Assembly: GCF_009765825.1 (NCBI RefSeq)
Contig: NZ_LMUR01000001.1
Location: 80,991-144,990, forward strand
Direction of reading: 5' to 3'
DNA: 64,000 bases
DNA from: Granulicella sp. L60
Lineage (GTDB): Bacteria; Acidobacteriota; Terriglobia; Terriglobales; Acidobacteriaceae
Positions 42,264-52,186 of this stretch are shown here, piece by piece (the stretch's first letter is position 1; the number at the start of each line of letters is the position of its first letter). Position numbers and translations under genes: made by a program. The notes beneath the pieces are model-generated. The model searched no databases, was not told the origin of the DNA, and saw only the letters and a program-made list of their open reading frames with translations.

Positions 42264-43622
42264 TTGGTTGCAGGCAAGGTTCCCGCCGTAGCTAAAGGAT
42301 GGTTCCGCAAAGTGACGCACAGGCCCCCGTTTCAACCGATACGAAAGAGTCCGCTGCCGGACGAGTTTCCCGGCGTCCATCGTATGGACTTGGATGAAGA
42401 GGACGCAGTACTGAGGGTGTGCCGCAGCCGGTCGCTTTATCGCTACTATGGGGTCGATCCGCAGGGTGAGGTGGACGCGTTCGAACGGGAGTTTAGCGCA
42501 TCTCTAGGCGTGCGGTACGCGTTGGCGGTCACGAGCGGTACTGCCGCACTCCATACTGCTCTTACTGCGCTGAGAGTTGGGCCGGGGCAAGAGGTTATTG
42601 TTCCTGCGTATATGTGGGTCTCCGTTATAGCCGCGGTGGTCAACCTTGGCGCGATTCCTGTGCTTGCCGAGATTGATGACACGTTCTGCCTCGATCCGCG
42701 GTCTGTTCGCAGTCTTATTACTCCTCGCACGGCGGGCATCATCCTGGTCCACATGAACGGCGCTCCGGGAGATGCACCAACGCTGGCAGCGATTGCGCGG
42801 GAGTATGGATTATTTCTGCTCGAAGACTGCGCTCAGTGTGTTGGCGGTTCCATCGACGGGCAGAAGGTTGGAACGTTCGGCGATATCGGCATCTTCAGCT
42901 TCCAGATGAACAAGAATATGACGAGCGGGGAGGCAGGATGCGTGGTTACGAATGACGAGGCGCTCTACCGCAAGGCGCTTTCCTCGCATGACTGCGGATA
43001 CTCGCGAGGAGAAGACGGCCTGCTGAGGTTGGAGGATGAAGCATCGTTCGGGTGGGGCAGGGGATCGCGCATGGACGAGCTGCGGGCAGCGATTCTTCGA
43101 GTACAGCTGCGGCGGCTTCCTGAGGTGATCCAGAGCATGCAGCACAGTAAGTACCGTCTGCGTGCGCTGCTCGAAGGATATGAGGAGGTTCAGCTGCGGC
43201 GCGTCCTCGATACTGCGGGCGATACCTCTTGCTTTCTTCTCGTCGTGCTGCCTGATGCTGCTATCGCTCGGGCTATCAACGAACGGCTTCGTGCGCATGG
43301 GATCGTGACGTCCTCAGCGGAGACAAGCAACGTCATTCTTGAAGACTATGGGATGCATATCTACTTCAACATTCCTGCGTTGCAGAGGAAGATAGGCACT
43401 GACCTGCGTGGAACGCCGTGGACGCTGGTGGAGAACCGCGACTCTGTCTACAACTACGCGCGGGGTGCGTGTCCGCAGTCGGATGATCTCTTTTCAAGAA
43501 CACAGCTACTCGTCATCCCGTCGTGTTTGTGCGATCAGGACGAGGAAGATCTTCTGGCGGCTTTTCGCGAGGTTCTCGAAGTTGTGCTCTCGCCTGACGT
43601 GCACGCGAGTGTGTCCCGGTAG
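42264..43622 (+). CDS. DegT/DnrJ/EryC1/StrS-family PLP aminotransferase
   Basis: A 452-residue sugar aminotransferase-type protein. Evidence: LAVTSGTAALHTALTAL, VIVPAYMWVSVIAAV, LLEDCAQCVGGSIDG (PLP Asp) and the Schiff-base Lys in FQMNKNMTSGEAGCVV. The first ~35 residues are not conserved and the start is uncertain (TTG 42264 used). Such enzymes aminate keto-sugars or inososes. Neighbours are a ROK repressor, a Gfo/Idh/MocA oxidoreductase and a TIM-barrel epimerase, suggesting inositol-like or amino-sugar chemistry. Confidence 0.87.
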   Translation: MVAGKVPAVAKGWFRKVTHRPPFQPIRKSPLPDEFPGVHRMDLDEEDAVLRVCRSRSLYRYYGVDPQGEVDAFEREFSASLGVRYALAVTSGTAALHTALTALRVGPGQEVIVPAYMWVSVIAAVVNLGAIPVLAEIDDTFCLDPRSVRSLITPRTAGIILVHMNGAPGDAPTLAAIAREYGLFLLEDCAQCVGGSIDGQKVGTFGDIGIFSFQMNKNMTSGEAGCVVTNDEALYRKALSSHDCGYSRGEDGLLRLEDEASFGWGRGSRMDELRAAILRVQLRRLPEVIQSMQHSKYRLRALLEGYEEVQLRRVLDTAGDTSCFLLVVLPDAAIARAINERLRAHGIVTSSAETSNVILEDYGMHIYFNIPALQRKIGTDLRGTPWTLVENRDSVYNYARGACPQSDDLFSRTQLLVIPSCLCDQDEEDLLAAFREVLEVVLSPDVHASVSR

Positions 43623-43647
43623 TTCACGTCAGGCAGGCAGTTCATTG

Positions 43648-44577
43648 CTAAGAGAATGAGTTGAGGAAGTCGAAGTCTACTTTGGCTGCTTCGAGTTGAG
43701 GCACCGTGTACGGACCTTCTTCTTCGGCGAAACAGTGTTCGATGCCGGCGCGACGACCCTCTGCGAAGACTCGATCGTATTGAATGAACCCCTTGCCGAG
43801 CTCTGTTCCTTTTGGACGATCCGGTCCGCGCAGGTCGGTCGTGGGGTGGGGAACGGGCATGAAGTCTTTGATGTGCAGCATGCGGAAGCGCCCCGGATAC
43901 TTCTTCATGTAAGCGACGGGATCGGCACCTGCAACCGTCATCCAGCCACAGTCGATCTCAAAGTAGACGAGGCTGGGATCGGTCTCCTGCACGAGAACAT
44001 CGTAGCCATAGCGGCCGTCGCTTAACTTTTCAAACTCGTAGTTGTGGTTGTGGTAGGCATACTTCAGGCCAGCGGCTTTTGCTTTCGCACCGATTTCATT
44101 CATTTTTTCGGCGGTTTTCTTGAATCCGTCCAGACCCATCAGATCGAGCTTTGTCGGAGCGCCGCCTGTAGACGCGGGCGCGGCGTGCGATGGCGCGTTG
44201 AAGTCGCGAAGTACGGAGCTGGTTGCATAGGTTGCACCGAGGATCTGCGCGTTGTTGAAGAGGGAATCGACGTCGGGCTGAATCAATGGCAGGTGTGCGC
44301 TGGGACAGACGAGTCCGGCATCGTCCAGAAGTGCGCGGAACTCTTTCGCAGTGTATTTTCCGAAGCCAGCCGTCTCCACCTCGCGATAGCCGATCTCATG
44401 GAGCTTCTTGAGTGTGCCTGGAGCGTCTTCTCCCAACGGCTTGCCGACAACGTAGAGTTGGATACCGATTGGGAGGCCCATGGGTTTCGCCCACGCCGGT
44501 AGTGCACTGAGGGCGAATGAAGCGGCTCCGCCTATACCTGTGTTCATCAGAAAATTTCTTCTTGAGATCAAACTCAT
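43648..44577 (-). CDS. Tat-exported TIM-barrel sugar isomerase/epimerase
   Basis: A 309-residue protein with the signal MSLISRRNFLMNTGIGGAA (RRNFL twin-Arg) and the xylose-isomerase-like barrel: GIQLYVVGKPLGEDAPGTLK, IGYREVETAGFGKYTAKEF, YAYHNHNYEFEKL, VYFEIDCGWMTVAGADP and FRMLHIKDFM. It resembles its paralogue at 36.2-37.1 kb. AAAGAGGAG ribosome site before ATG 44577. It follows the oxidoreductase gene by 65 bases and likely shares its transcript. Confidence 0.88.
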   Translation of the reverse strand: MSLISRRNFLMNTGIGGAASFALSALPAWAKPMGLPIGIQLYVVGKPLGEDAPGTLKKLHEIGYREVETAGFGKYTAKEFRALLDDAGLVCPSAHLPLIQPDVDSLFNNAQILGATYATSSVLRDFNAPSHAAPASTGGAPTKLDLMGLDGFKKTAEKMNEIGAKAKAAGLKYAYHNHNYEFEKLSDGRYGYDVLVQETDPSLVYFEIDCGWMTVAGADPVAYMKKYPGRFRMLHIKDFMPVPHPTTDLRGPDRPKGTELGKGFIQYDRVFAEGRRAGIEHCFAEEEGPYTVPQLEAAKVDFDFLNSFS

Positions 44578-44642
44578 CAGCTACTCCTCTTTGTGGTCGT
44601 GCGTGTGTGGGGCTATTTACAGATCGACAACGTGGATCAAAG

Positions 44643-45800
44643 TTATTCTCGAACGCGTGTCCACACGCCGCCCTGCTCGTAGCTGTTCAGCATCGCTTCG
44701 ATGATGCAGCATACTCTGTGCCCACCAGCGAAGTCACATATAGTGGGGGGCTTTTCGGCTGGTGCGGCATCGTTGCGAATCCAGTAGTAGGCATCGGCGA
44801 TAACGTTGCAGAAGGCGTCTGACCAGCTTTCATGATGGCCTGCGGGCAGATGGGCGTATCTTCGAGCATCCGTGCTCATCAACGATGGATCTTTATCCAT
44901 TACGCTGTTTGCACTGTCGTGCGAGCCGATCCATAACTGGTTCTGTCTCTCCTGCTCCCATCGCAGGGAACGCGCGCGGCCGTTGATCTCCAGTTGCAGA
45001 TCGTTTTTGTGGCCTGGCAAGACCTGTCCTACTTTTAGGACGCCGCGTGCTCCATTGTCGAATCGCAGGAGAACGCAGCCTAGATCTTCGCCTGTGACTT
45101 GTTTCGGCGTTGTCTCTGCGGGGTGCTCTTTGGTAAAGGCCTCGGCGGATGCGCCGCTCGAGTACCTCACCTTCACGGTTGTCGAGATGTCAGCCAGAAC
45201 TGACTCGATCCGCAGGCCGCTGACATGCTCCACGAGGTCGCACCAGTGCGAACCGATATCCGCGAGTGCGGAACTCTTGCCGCCCTTCTCCGGATCCATC
45301 CGCCACGAGTACACGTAGGGGTCCGTCATCCAGTCCTGCAGATATTGACCGTGGAGATAGACCAGTTCGTCGAGTTCGCCAGAAGCGATCATGTGCCGCA
45401 TCTGCTGCACCAGGGGATTGCCGCGATAGTTGAAGGTTACGACGTTGGCGACACCTTTGAGTGCTGCCGCGTTGCAGAGTGCCATCGTCTCCTGGCTTGT
45501 CAGGGCGAGGGGCTTGTCGGAGATGATGTGTTTGCCTGCATCGATCGCCGCCATACTTACCCGGGTATGCATGTGGTTGGGCGTCGTGTTGTGGATCACG
45601 TCGATCCTTGGGTCGGCGATGAGATCTTCGAAGTTGTCGTAGGCAACATCGACCTTTAGCTCCTTCGCCTTTTTCTTTGTGGAGGTCATATTTGATCCTG
45701 CAATCGCGATGACTTCCACATCCCCAAGCCGGCGAACCGCGTCGATGTGATGGGCCGCGATAAATCCGGGGCCGACTAACCCCATTCCTATCTTCTTCAT
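44643..45800 (-). CDS. Gfo/Idh/MocA-family NAD(P)-dependent oxidoreductase
   Basis: A 385-residue dehydrogenase: Rossmann start IGMGLVGPGFIAAHHIDAVR, VIHNTTPNHMHTRVSMAAID and the EKP-like catalytic HIISDKPLALTSQE (here DKP). C-terminal alpha/beta domain with SSALADIGSHWCDLVEHVSG. No export signal, so it is cytoplasmic while the adjacent epimerase is exported. GGAGAGG before ATG 45800. It probably oxidises a sugar or inositol derivative. Confidence 0.9.
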   Translation of the reverse strand: MKKIGMGLVGPGFIAAHHIDAVRRLGDVEVIAIAGSNMTSTKKKAKELKVDVAYDNFEDLIADPRIDVIHNTTPNHMHTRVSMAAIDAGKHIISDKPLALTSQETMALCNAAALKGVANVVTFNYRGNPLVQQMRHMIASGELDELVYLHGQYLQDWMTDPYVYSWRMDPEKGGKSSALADIGSHWCDLVEHVSGLRIESVLADISTTVKVRYSSGASAEAFTKEHPAETTPKQVTGEDLGCVLLRFDNGARGVLKVGQVLPGHKNDLQLEINGRARSLRWEQERQNQLWIGSHDSANSVMDKDPSLMSTDARRYAHLPAGHHESWSDAFCNVIADAYYWIRNDAAPAEKPPTICDFAGGHRVCCIIEAMLNSYEQGGVWTRVRE

Positions 45801-46032
45801 ACCTCTCCTTGCCGTGGCATTGTCCCAGCCAGGACACTATAGAACTCTGCGTTTGCGTGCACCAGACAATCAGGCGAAAGAGGTCATCTTCGCTACCACT
45901 TCTTGAGCCTGGCAAGCTCTGGAACGAGAGCTCTGAATTCGTTCAAATCATTTATGTAATTCAAATATGAATCTATAAATGGATACATGTGCAGATAAAG
46001 AGATGTCAAGATTCATTTGTGAACTTATTCTC

Positions 46033-46062
46033 TTGACAATTTTCCATTCGATTCGCTAGTGT
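46033..46062 (+). promoter_or_regulatory. Candidate sigma-70 promoter of the TonB-dependent receptor
   Basis: TTGACA at 46033-46038 and TAGTGT at 46057-46062 with an 18-base spacer. It lies 32 bases before the ATG at 46094 in the 293-base divergent gap with the oxidoreductase. That gap otherwise shows only AT-rich DNA. Confidence 0.45.
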
Positions 46063-46093
46063 CGTCACTGCACCATTCCGGAGACCAAATAGC

Positions 46094-49000
46094 ATGTTTA
46101 TTGATAAAAAGGGGAGAGTGTCTATATGCCTCTCTTCAAGCACTACAGGCCCCAGTTCCTCCGCAGAGCTCCTTACCGTCCCGCCAACCATCTCTTTCTT
46201 CCGCACAGCTAAATCGCTTACTACATATTTGAAGCAAAGACGGTCGCTCCGCCCTGTGCTGGCGCTCATCGCACTCGTGGCCATGCTGACTGGCGCCGCC
46301 TTCGCCCAGACGACCACCGGATCCATCTTCGGTACGGTTTCCGATCAGAGCGACAGTGTCATCAGCGGCGCGGCGGTCACCATTACCGATATGAAGACGG
46401 GCATCGCTCATGCGACGCAGAGCAATGACTCCGGCAACTACTCGTTCCCCTCGGTTCCTGCCGGCGACTACATCGTCTCGGCACAGGCAAAGGGGTTCGG
46501 CACCGAGACGCAGAAGGGTCTACATGTCGACGTGAACCAGAGTGCGAATGCCACGTTTAAGCTGTCGGTCGGCTCCAATACAGAGAGCGTCACCGTCAAC
46601 TCCGGCTCTACGCTCGTGGATACCCGCGAATCTCAGCTTGGCGAGACTGTCGACCAGAAGCGCATCGAAGATCTCCCACTCAATGGACGCGACGTCTATA
46701 GCCTTGTGCAGTTGATTCCTGGCGTTACGAGCTACTCCGCACAGTCGGCCGGTGGAAATCAATACGGCACAACCTTTAGCGTGAACGGCACACGCACGAA
46801 TCAGGACTCGTTCTACCTGGATGGCGCCTTCGATACATCGCTCTTCATCACGGGCGGCAATCTCATTCCGAATCCGGATGCGTTGCAGGAGTTTCGGCTG
46901 CTTACGAACAACTTCGACGCGGAGTACGGACGCTTTCCTGGTGGTGTGGTCAACGTCATCACGCGCTCGGGTGGAAATGCATTCCATGGATCGGTGTACG
47001 ACTACTTCCGCAACAGCGCGCTCAATCTGAAGAACTACTTCAACACGACCATCACGCCGCTCAAGCAGAATCAGTTTGGCGGAACGATCGGTGGACCCAT
47101 CCTCCACGACAAGGCGTTCTTCTTCGGTTCGTATGAAGGTCTGCGCATTGTGACGCCGACCATCATCGCGTCCAACAGTTTGATTACGCCGACAGCGGCT
47201 GAGGCGAGAGGTGACTTCTCCGCGCTCAGCCCCAGCCAGCAACCCATGGTCAGCCCGGGCGTTCCTTATAGCTGCAATGGTGTGCAGGGCGTTATCTGTC
47301 CGAATCTGCTCGATCCGGTCTCTCAGAATATTCTGAAGTCGGTTCCACTGGCGGATCCTGTCACAGGTCTGACGCCGCAGCAGTCTGCGTCGGGAAACAC
47401 CACTGCCAACCAGTATCTGGCGCGTATCGACTATCAGATCAGCAGCAGCCATCAGCTGTCCGGCACGTTCTTCCAGTCGCGCAGCAACAACACCAACCCA
47501 AACCAGGGTGGCAATCAGATCCTCAGCTATAGCGGCGGTCAGAGCACGGACAACCAGACTAATATCGCCATCAGTGATGTCTGGACGATCTCGGCCAACA
47601 AGCTCAACACCTTCAGACCCTTCTACACACTGAACCATCTCAACCTCACCAATCTCTATTCGGGAAATACGTGGTCTGATCTTGGTAGTCAGGTAGGGCT
47701 TGGCGCGCTGCCTGCAACCCAGCCTCAGATTGCGATCAACGGCTACTGGACCATGGGCATGGGATCGGGCGGACCTGACGATCTGCATCAGCAGTCGTTC
47801 GGTGCGGAAGATACCTTCGACTGGAGCCTGGGAAATCACTCGGTCAAGCTGGGAGGGTCTTACTTCTGGAACCGCTATGCGGAGCAGGGAGAGTATCTCG
47901 GAACGGGCGAGGCCACCTTTACCGGATTCGCTACAGGAAACGCTCTCGGCGACTTCCTGCTGGGCCGGGCAAATACCTTCCGCCAGAACAACGGCGCAAG
48001 CCACAGCCTGCACAATCCTGCGCCCGCGCTCTTCGCGCAGGACGACTGGAGAATTACGCACCGCCTCACTCTCGATCTCGGCTTGCGCTGGGAGGTATTC
48101 GCTCCGTTCGTCGGTCAGAAGAACTTTGGAACCTTTGTTCCTTTCGAGCAGTCGACCCGCTTTCCCTCCGCGCCGCTTGGGCTCCTGACGGTTGGCGACC
48201 CCGGCGTGCCGGACGGCATTATGAAGACGCAGTGGAAGGCATTCTCGCCGCGTGTTGGATTCGCGTATGACGTCTTCGGTACCGGCCTTACGTCTCTTCG
48301 CGGTGGCTACGGCATCTTCTATGCGTCGCGTGCGGTGAGTCTCACCACCAATCCCGAACAGCAGCCGTTCATCCTCGACAACACCATTGGCGATACGCCG
48401 AACCTTGTCCAGCCTTATGGAACCGGTGGCGATCCGTTCCCTTATGTTGTCGATCTTCAGAATCCTACCTTCCACTCCGGCGGTACGCTCAGCGGCCTGC
48501 CTCCTAACGCCAGCTCTCCCTATGTGCAGGAGTACAACCTCACCCTGGAGCAGCAGTTCGGTCAGTCATGGGGCCTCAGGATCGCGTACGTCGGCAGCCT
48601 CTCGCGTAAGTTCTTTGTCTCGCGTGACGAGAACGAGCCAGCCTATGTTCCTGGCGCAAGCACCTCGACGGCTGGTCTCAATGCACGACGTCCTTATGAG
48701 CCCACGCCGTCCACGTATGTCTTCGGCTCTATCGTCGAGAACGATCCTGCGGGCAATGCGAACTACAACGCACTGCAGGCTACTTTGACGCGGCGATTCA
48801 CCCATGGCTTCTCGCTGCTTGCGAGCTACGTCTGGGCGAAGTCGATGGACATCACCTCTGTCGATCCTTCCAACATCACACTCACGCTCTCCAATCAAAA
48901 CGACATTGGTGCTGACCGAGCACGGTCTGACTACGATGTGCCGCAGCGCTTCGTGGCCTCTTATCTTTGGGCCACACCTACCGTCCATCGCTTCGGGTTC

Positions 49001-49471
49001 GTCGGAAAAGATATCATCAGCAACTGGCAGTTGAATGGGATCACGACGCTCAGCACCGGCACTCCATTCACCGTCACTTCCGGCGTCGACTCCAACCTGG
49101 ATAGCGTCCTAACCGATCGTCCGAACACCGTCGGCAATCCTTTGCTCGGTAGTGGAAGAAGCCGGACGGATAAGATCCATCAGTTCTTCAACACCGCGGC
49201 CTTCGCACAGGTTCCTGCAGGCGTTCCCTACGGCGATACGCGCAGAAACTCACTCATCGGACCGGGAACCATCAACACGGACTTCTCGGCCTTCAAGAAC
49301 ATCCCGGCGTTCAAGGAGTCCTTTGTCCAGTTCCGCGCCGAGTTCTTCAACCTGTTCAACAACGTCAACCTGACCAATCCAAACAGCACGCTTACCAGCC
49401 CGCTCTACGGGCAGATCAGCGGATCGGCGAATGCACGCATCATTCAATTCGCACTCAAGTACAACTTCTAG
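46094..49471 (+). CDS. Oar-like TonB-dependent receptor with carboxypeptidase-regulatory-like domain
   Basis: An 1125-residue outer-membrane protein. After a signal sequence (PVLALIALVAMLTGAAFAQ) come a CarboxypepD_reg-like domain (GSIFGTVSDQSDSVISGAAV), the plug (RIEDLPLNGRDVYSLVQLIPG) and a long beta-barrel ending in an aromatic strand (IIQFALKYNF). This is the acidobacterial Oar/CirA-like type, thought to take up oligosaccharides. The ATG at 46094 leaves about 44 unusual residues before the signal peptide; a TTG at about 46229 giving MKQRRSLRPVLAL would be a more normal N-terminus but lacks a ribosome site. Confidence 0.93.
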   Translation: MFIDKKGRVSICLSSSTTGPSSSAELLTVPPTISFFRTAKSLTTYLKQRRSLRPVLALIALVAMLTGAAFAQTTTGSIFGTVSDQSDSVISGAAVTITDMKTGIAHATQSNDSGNYSFPSVPAGDYIVSAQAKGFGTETQKGLHVDVNQSANATFKLSVGSNTESVTVNSGSTLVDTRESQLGETVDQKRIEDLPLNGRDVYSLVQLIPGVTSYSAQSAGGNQYGTTFSVNGTRTNQDSFYLDGAFDTSLFITGGNLIPNPDALQEFRLLTNNFDAEYGRFPGGVVNVITRSGGNAFHGSVYDYFRNSALNLKNYFNTTITPLKQNQFGGTIGGPILHDKAFFFGSYEGLRIVTPTIIASNSLITPTAAEARGDFSALSPSQQPMVSPGVPYSCNGVQGVICPNLLDPVSQNILKSVPLADPVTGLTPQQSASGNTTANQYLARIDYQISSSHQLSGTFFQSRSNNTNPNQGGNQILSYSGGQSTDNQTNIAISDVWTISANKLNTFRPFYTLNHLNLTNLYSGNTWSDLGSQVGLGALPATQPQIAINGYWTMGMGSGGPDDLHQQSFGAEDTFDWSLGNHSVKLGGSYFWNRYAEQGEYLGTGEATFTGFATGNALGDFLLGRANTFRQNNGASHSLHNPAPALFAQDDWRITHRLTLDLGLRWEVFAPFVGQKNFGTFVPFEQSTRFPSAPLGLLTVGDPGVPDGIMKTQWKAFSPRVGFAYDVFGTGLTSLRGGYGIFYASRAVSLTTNPEQQPFILDNTIGDTPNLVQPYGTGGDPFPYVVDLQNPTFHSGGTLSGLPPNASSPYVQEYNLTLEQQFGQSWGLRIAYVGSLSRKFFVSRDENEPAYVPGASTSTAGLNARRPYEPTPSTYVFGSIVENDPAGNANYNALQATLTRRFTHGFSLLASYVWAKSMDITSVDPSNITLTLSNQNDIGADRARSDYDVPQRFVASYLWATPTVHRFGFVGKDIISNWQLNGITTLSTGTPFTVTSGVDSNLDSVLTDRPNTVGNPLLGSGRSRTDKIHQFFNTAAFAQVPAGVPYGDTRRNSLIGPGTINTDFSAFKNIPAFKESFVQFRAEFFNLFNNVNLTNPNSTLTSPLYGQISGSANARIIQFALKYNF

Positions 49472-49624
49472 TGTTGATGCGTACTCTGCTTTGTCGCTTC
49501 GGGGGCAGTGCAGAGTACGCAGATTTACTCTAGAGATGCAGAGCTGGGCACCGGGCGCGTGAAGCGGGTACTCTACTCTGCAGCAAGTAAAACAGTTCAT
49601 GCGCACATCGCATTGGAGGACATA

Positions 49625-50404
49625 TTGAATCGTCACAATCTCTTAGGTTCGGCGTTTCTGCTCGCTGTCGTCGCCACCTCTGCCGCCACGGCGCGCGCCC
49701 AGACGTCTACTCCGGAGGTGCCGGACTGGGCACAGCCGGGCTCTCCCACACACGTCCAGGTGCCGCCGCCGACTGATTTTCATCGGCCGGCCAAGACCTC
49801 CGAGACGCCCATCGGAATCTTTCAAGGACAGTCCGACATTGGGAGCGCCGTCGTTCCGGGTAGCTCGACCTACGACGCTGCAACCGGCCAGTACACGATC
49901 AACTCTGCGGGCTATAACATCTGGTACACACGCGACGAGTTCCGTTATCTGTGGAAGAAGATGTCCGGTGACGTCTCTCTCGCTGCCGATGTAACGTTCC
50001 CAGACGCGAACGGTTATGGCGACCGCAAAGCAGTGCTGATTATTCGGCAGAGCCTTGACGACGACTCCAAAGAAGCGATGCTGGGCGAACATGGCGTTGG
50101 CATGATCCACCTCGCCGACCGGGCTGACAAGGGCGTCATGATGGCCGATATGCAGTATCGCTTTGGCGGGACACTTGCGGGCGTCAAAGCGAAGCGCGTC
50201 GGCATTGAAAAGCATGGAGACTCGATTGCCATCTTTGTCAGCCTCAAAGGGGAACCGATGCACCAGTTCGGGCCGCCGCTGACTCTCCACTTCGATGGGC
50301 CGTTTTATGTCGGCATCGGATTCTGTTCACACCTGCCAGCCAAATCTGATACTGCCGTTCTCTCCAATGTTCTTCTCGAAAATGCAGCCGGCAAAGTGAA
50401 GTAG
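49625..50404 (+). CDS. Exported beta-sandwich protein (DUF1349-like)
   Basis: A 259-residue protein. The TTG start at 49625 has a strong GGAGG five bases upstream and opens MNRHNLLGSAFLLAVVATSA, a signal peptide. The mature part (GIFQGQSDIGSAVVPGSSTY, YNIWYTRDEFRYLWKKMSGD, VLIIRQSLDDDSKEAM, GPFYVGIGFCSH) follows the concanavalin-like DUF1349 pattern found next to TolB-like proteins. It lies between the receptor and a TolB-like protein and probably binds or processes the imported glycan. Confidence 0.75.
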   Translation: MNRHNLLGSAFLLAVVATSAATARAQTSTPEVPDWAQPGSPTHVQVPPPTDFHRPAKTSETPIGIFQGQSDIGSAVVPGSSTYDAATGQYTINSAGYNIWYTRDEFRYLWKKMSGDVSLAADVTFPDANGYGDRKAVLIIRQSLDDDSKEAMLGEHGVGMIHLADRADKGVMMADMQYRFGGTLAGVKAKRVGIEKHGDSIAIFVSLKGEPMHQFGPPLTLHFDGPFYVGIGFCSHLPAKSDTAVLSNVLLENAAGKVK

Positions 50405-50475
50405 TTCCAGATGCATCGTCGCTACCATCGCTTTATCTCTTACGCCTTCCACACCGGAAGAGGAGTGCAATAAAT

Positions 50476-51468
50476 ATGAACGTTCTCTCGACCCATCTGC
50501 GATCGTCTCGCAAGCGCACTGCGATCGCTATCCTTGCTGCTGCTCTGATTGCACAGGCCTCTCCTGCATACGCGCAGGGCTCCGAGCCTCATCTTCGCAG
50601 CCGTGTCTTCATCTACGATCTGCGCGACGGTTCTTCGCATCTCGTCTACACCGCAGACAGCATCTGGGAGGCTCCTAACTGGTCGCCCGACGGAAAGTAT
50701 CTCATCGCAAACTCTCGCGGCAGTATCTACAAGTTTGTCCTAAAGCAAGATGGAACCGCAGAGCCGCAACGGCTCGCACTGACCGATGACTATCGTTGCA
50801 ACAACGATAAGGCGCTCTCGCCCGACGGCACGAAGCTCGCGTTTTCAGCCTCTACCGCCAGCAGCAAAGGTTCCCAGGTCTTTCTTGCGGACGCTGATGG
50901 CAATAACGTCAAACTGATGGCTGCTGAGTCACCCAGCTACTTCCATGGTTGGTCTCCTGACAATAAGACTCTCGCGTTTGTCGCGCAGCGCAATGGAAGC
51001 GGTCAGTACGACATCTACGGAATGCCCGCAGCAGGCGGACCGGAGACACAGCTGAACTCGAACGTGCATCAGGATGACGGTCCTGACTACTCGCCCGACG
51101 GCAGATGGATCTACATCAACTCCGACCGTTCGGGGAAAGAGGCTGTGTGGCGCTTTCCGGCAACGGGCGCAGGCCAGAACGACGAGAAGGCACAGATGGT
51201 CATCAGCGATGGTCTCGAAGATTGGTTTCCGCACATCTCGCCCAATGGTAAGAAGATCGTGTACATCGGCTATCCGGCGGGCACGGCTTCGCACAATCCG
51301 CGCAACGTCCATGTTGAACTGAAGCTGGCCGAAGTAAAGCACGACAAGGTCTCGGCTCCAAAGAAGACGCTTGTGGAGGCTGTTGGCGGCCAGGGCACTA
51401 TGAACGTCAACTCCTGGGCTCCGGACTCCATGCGATTCGCGTATGTCACCTATGAAGCTTTGCCATAG
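50476..51468 (+). CDS. Exported TolB-like beta-propeller protein
   Basis: A 330-residue protein with signal peptide (IAILAAALIAQASPAYAQG) and PD40/WD40-like blades: EAPNWSPDGKYLIANS, DKALSPDGTKLAFSAS, YFHGWSPDNKTLAF, GPDYSPDGRWIYINSD and WFPHISPNGKKIVYIG. It differs from tolB at 0.4-1.7 kb by lacking the TolB N-terminal domain. ATG 50476 follows AGGAG. It closes the receptor operon and is followed by a strong terminator. Confidence 0.88.
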   Translation: MNVLSTHLRSSRKRTAIAILAAALIAQASPAYAQGSEPHLRSRVFIYDLRDGSSHLVYTADSIWEAPNWSPDGKYLIANSRGSIYKFVLKQDGTAEPQRLALTDDYRCNNDKALSPDGTKLAFSASTASSKGSQVFLADADGNNVKLMAAESPSYFHGWSPDNKTLAFVAQRNGSGQYDIYGMPAAGGPETQLNSNVHQDDGPDYSPDGRWIYINSDRSGKEAVWRFPATGAGQNDEKAQMVISDGLEDWFPHISPNGKKIVYIGYPAGTASHNPRNVHVELKLAEVKHDKVSAPKKTLVEAVGGQGTMNVNSWAPDSMRFAYVTYEALP

Positions 51469-51489
51469 ATTGGATGTGCATTTTTCGCA

Positions 51490-51513
51490 AAGGCCCACGT
51501 CACCGTGGGCCTT
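51490..51513 (+). terminator. Rho-independent terminator of the receptor operon
   Basis: A ten-base stem AAGGCCCACG/CGTGGGCCTT around loop TCAC, followed by ATCTTTT. It is 21 bases after the TolB-like gene's stop. Confidence 0.88.
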
Positions 51514-51597
51514 ATCTTTTGGGACGCGAAGTTCGGCGGCATGGAAGCAAGTGAAGCGCAGAAGCTGCGTGTGCTGGAAGACGAGAACGAATGGCTC
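51514..51597 (+). pseudogene. Remnant of IS3-family transposase OrfA
   Basis: The frame encodes WDAKFGGMEASEAQKLRVL followed by EDENEWL. This is the leucine-zipper region of IS3 OrfA (KYGGM-x-V-x-EAKRLK-LEDEN-x-x-LK). Past it, homology continues only after a frameshift (KMLHTR-like), and neither the helix-turn-helix nor OrfB is present. An isolated scrap next to the terminator. Confidence 0.65.
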
Positions 51598-51699
51598 ACG
51601 CTTTCCCCATCTCTGCTTGCTTCAACACGCACACAACATGCTCGGTTGAAAAATGCTTCATACGAGGACGATCGCATTGGCCGCCATCACGATCAGTAG

Positions 51700-52186
51700 A
51701 GGTATTCCGTCTCAACAGGAATCCATGCTTCTCAAATTCTTCACTCAACTAGACTATTGTGGCCCACTTGGGATGACGGTTTGTGCTCCCATAGCCCTTG
51801 TTGGGTGCGTCAGGAAAGGATCGTGATACGAATTGGCCAATTTGCTGGGCAGGATTTCTACGGCGTCTCGCATTTCGGTGCTTCTTTCATCTTCGAGCCG
51901 ATGGGATATGCGCTTGGGAACCTAGTGACGACTTATGAGTCCTTTGACCCGCCGTCCACACCGGCGATGAAACTACGAGTCATGCCCTTAACGCACTTCT
52001 ATGCGAAATCGATGGTATTCGCAGCCGACCGGTTCCCGTACTCCCACGGACAGGAGATTTGCTCCGCAATGTCGCCGGCAAGGGTGAACTTGAGAATTTT
52101 CGCAACGGTAGCGTGAGGCGTCGGCTCACCCATCACAAACCCTGCCTGGTCGACAGCCCACTTTGCGACGGGAGACTTATTGCTAC
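51700..52186. other. Unassigned degenerate DNA
   Basis: About 490 bases with overlapping short frames on both strands and no recognisable protein, ribosome site or repeat. Its setting between a transposase scrap and a glycosyltransferase scrap suggests decayed accessory DNA. Confidence 0.5.

Noticed and set aside
46520..48475. Long open minus-strand frame inside the TonB-dependent receptor
   Set aside because: Arg/Glu-rich shadow with no motifs; the receptor on the plus strand is complete.
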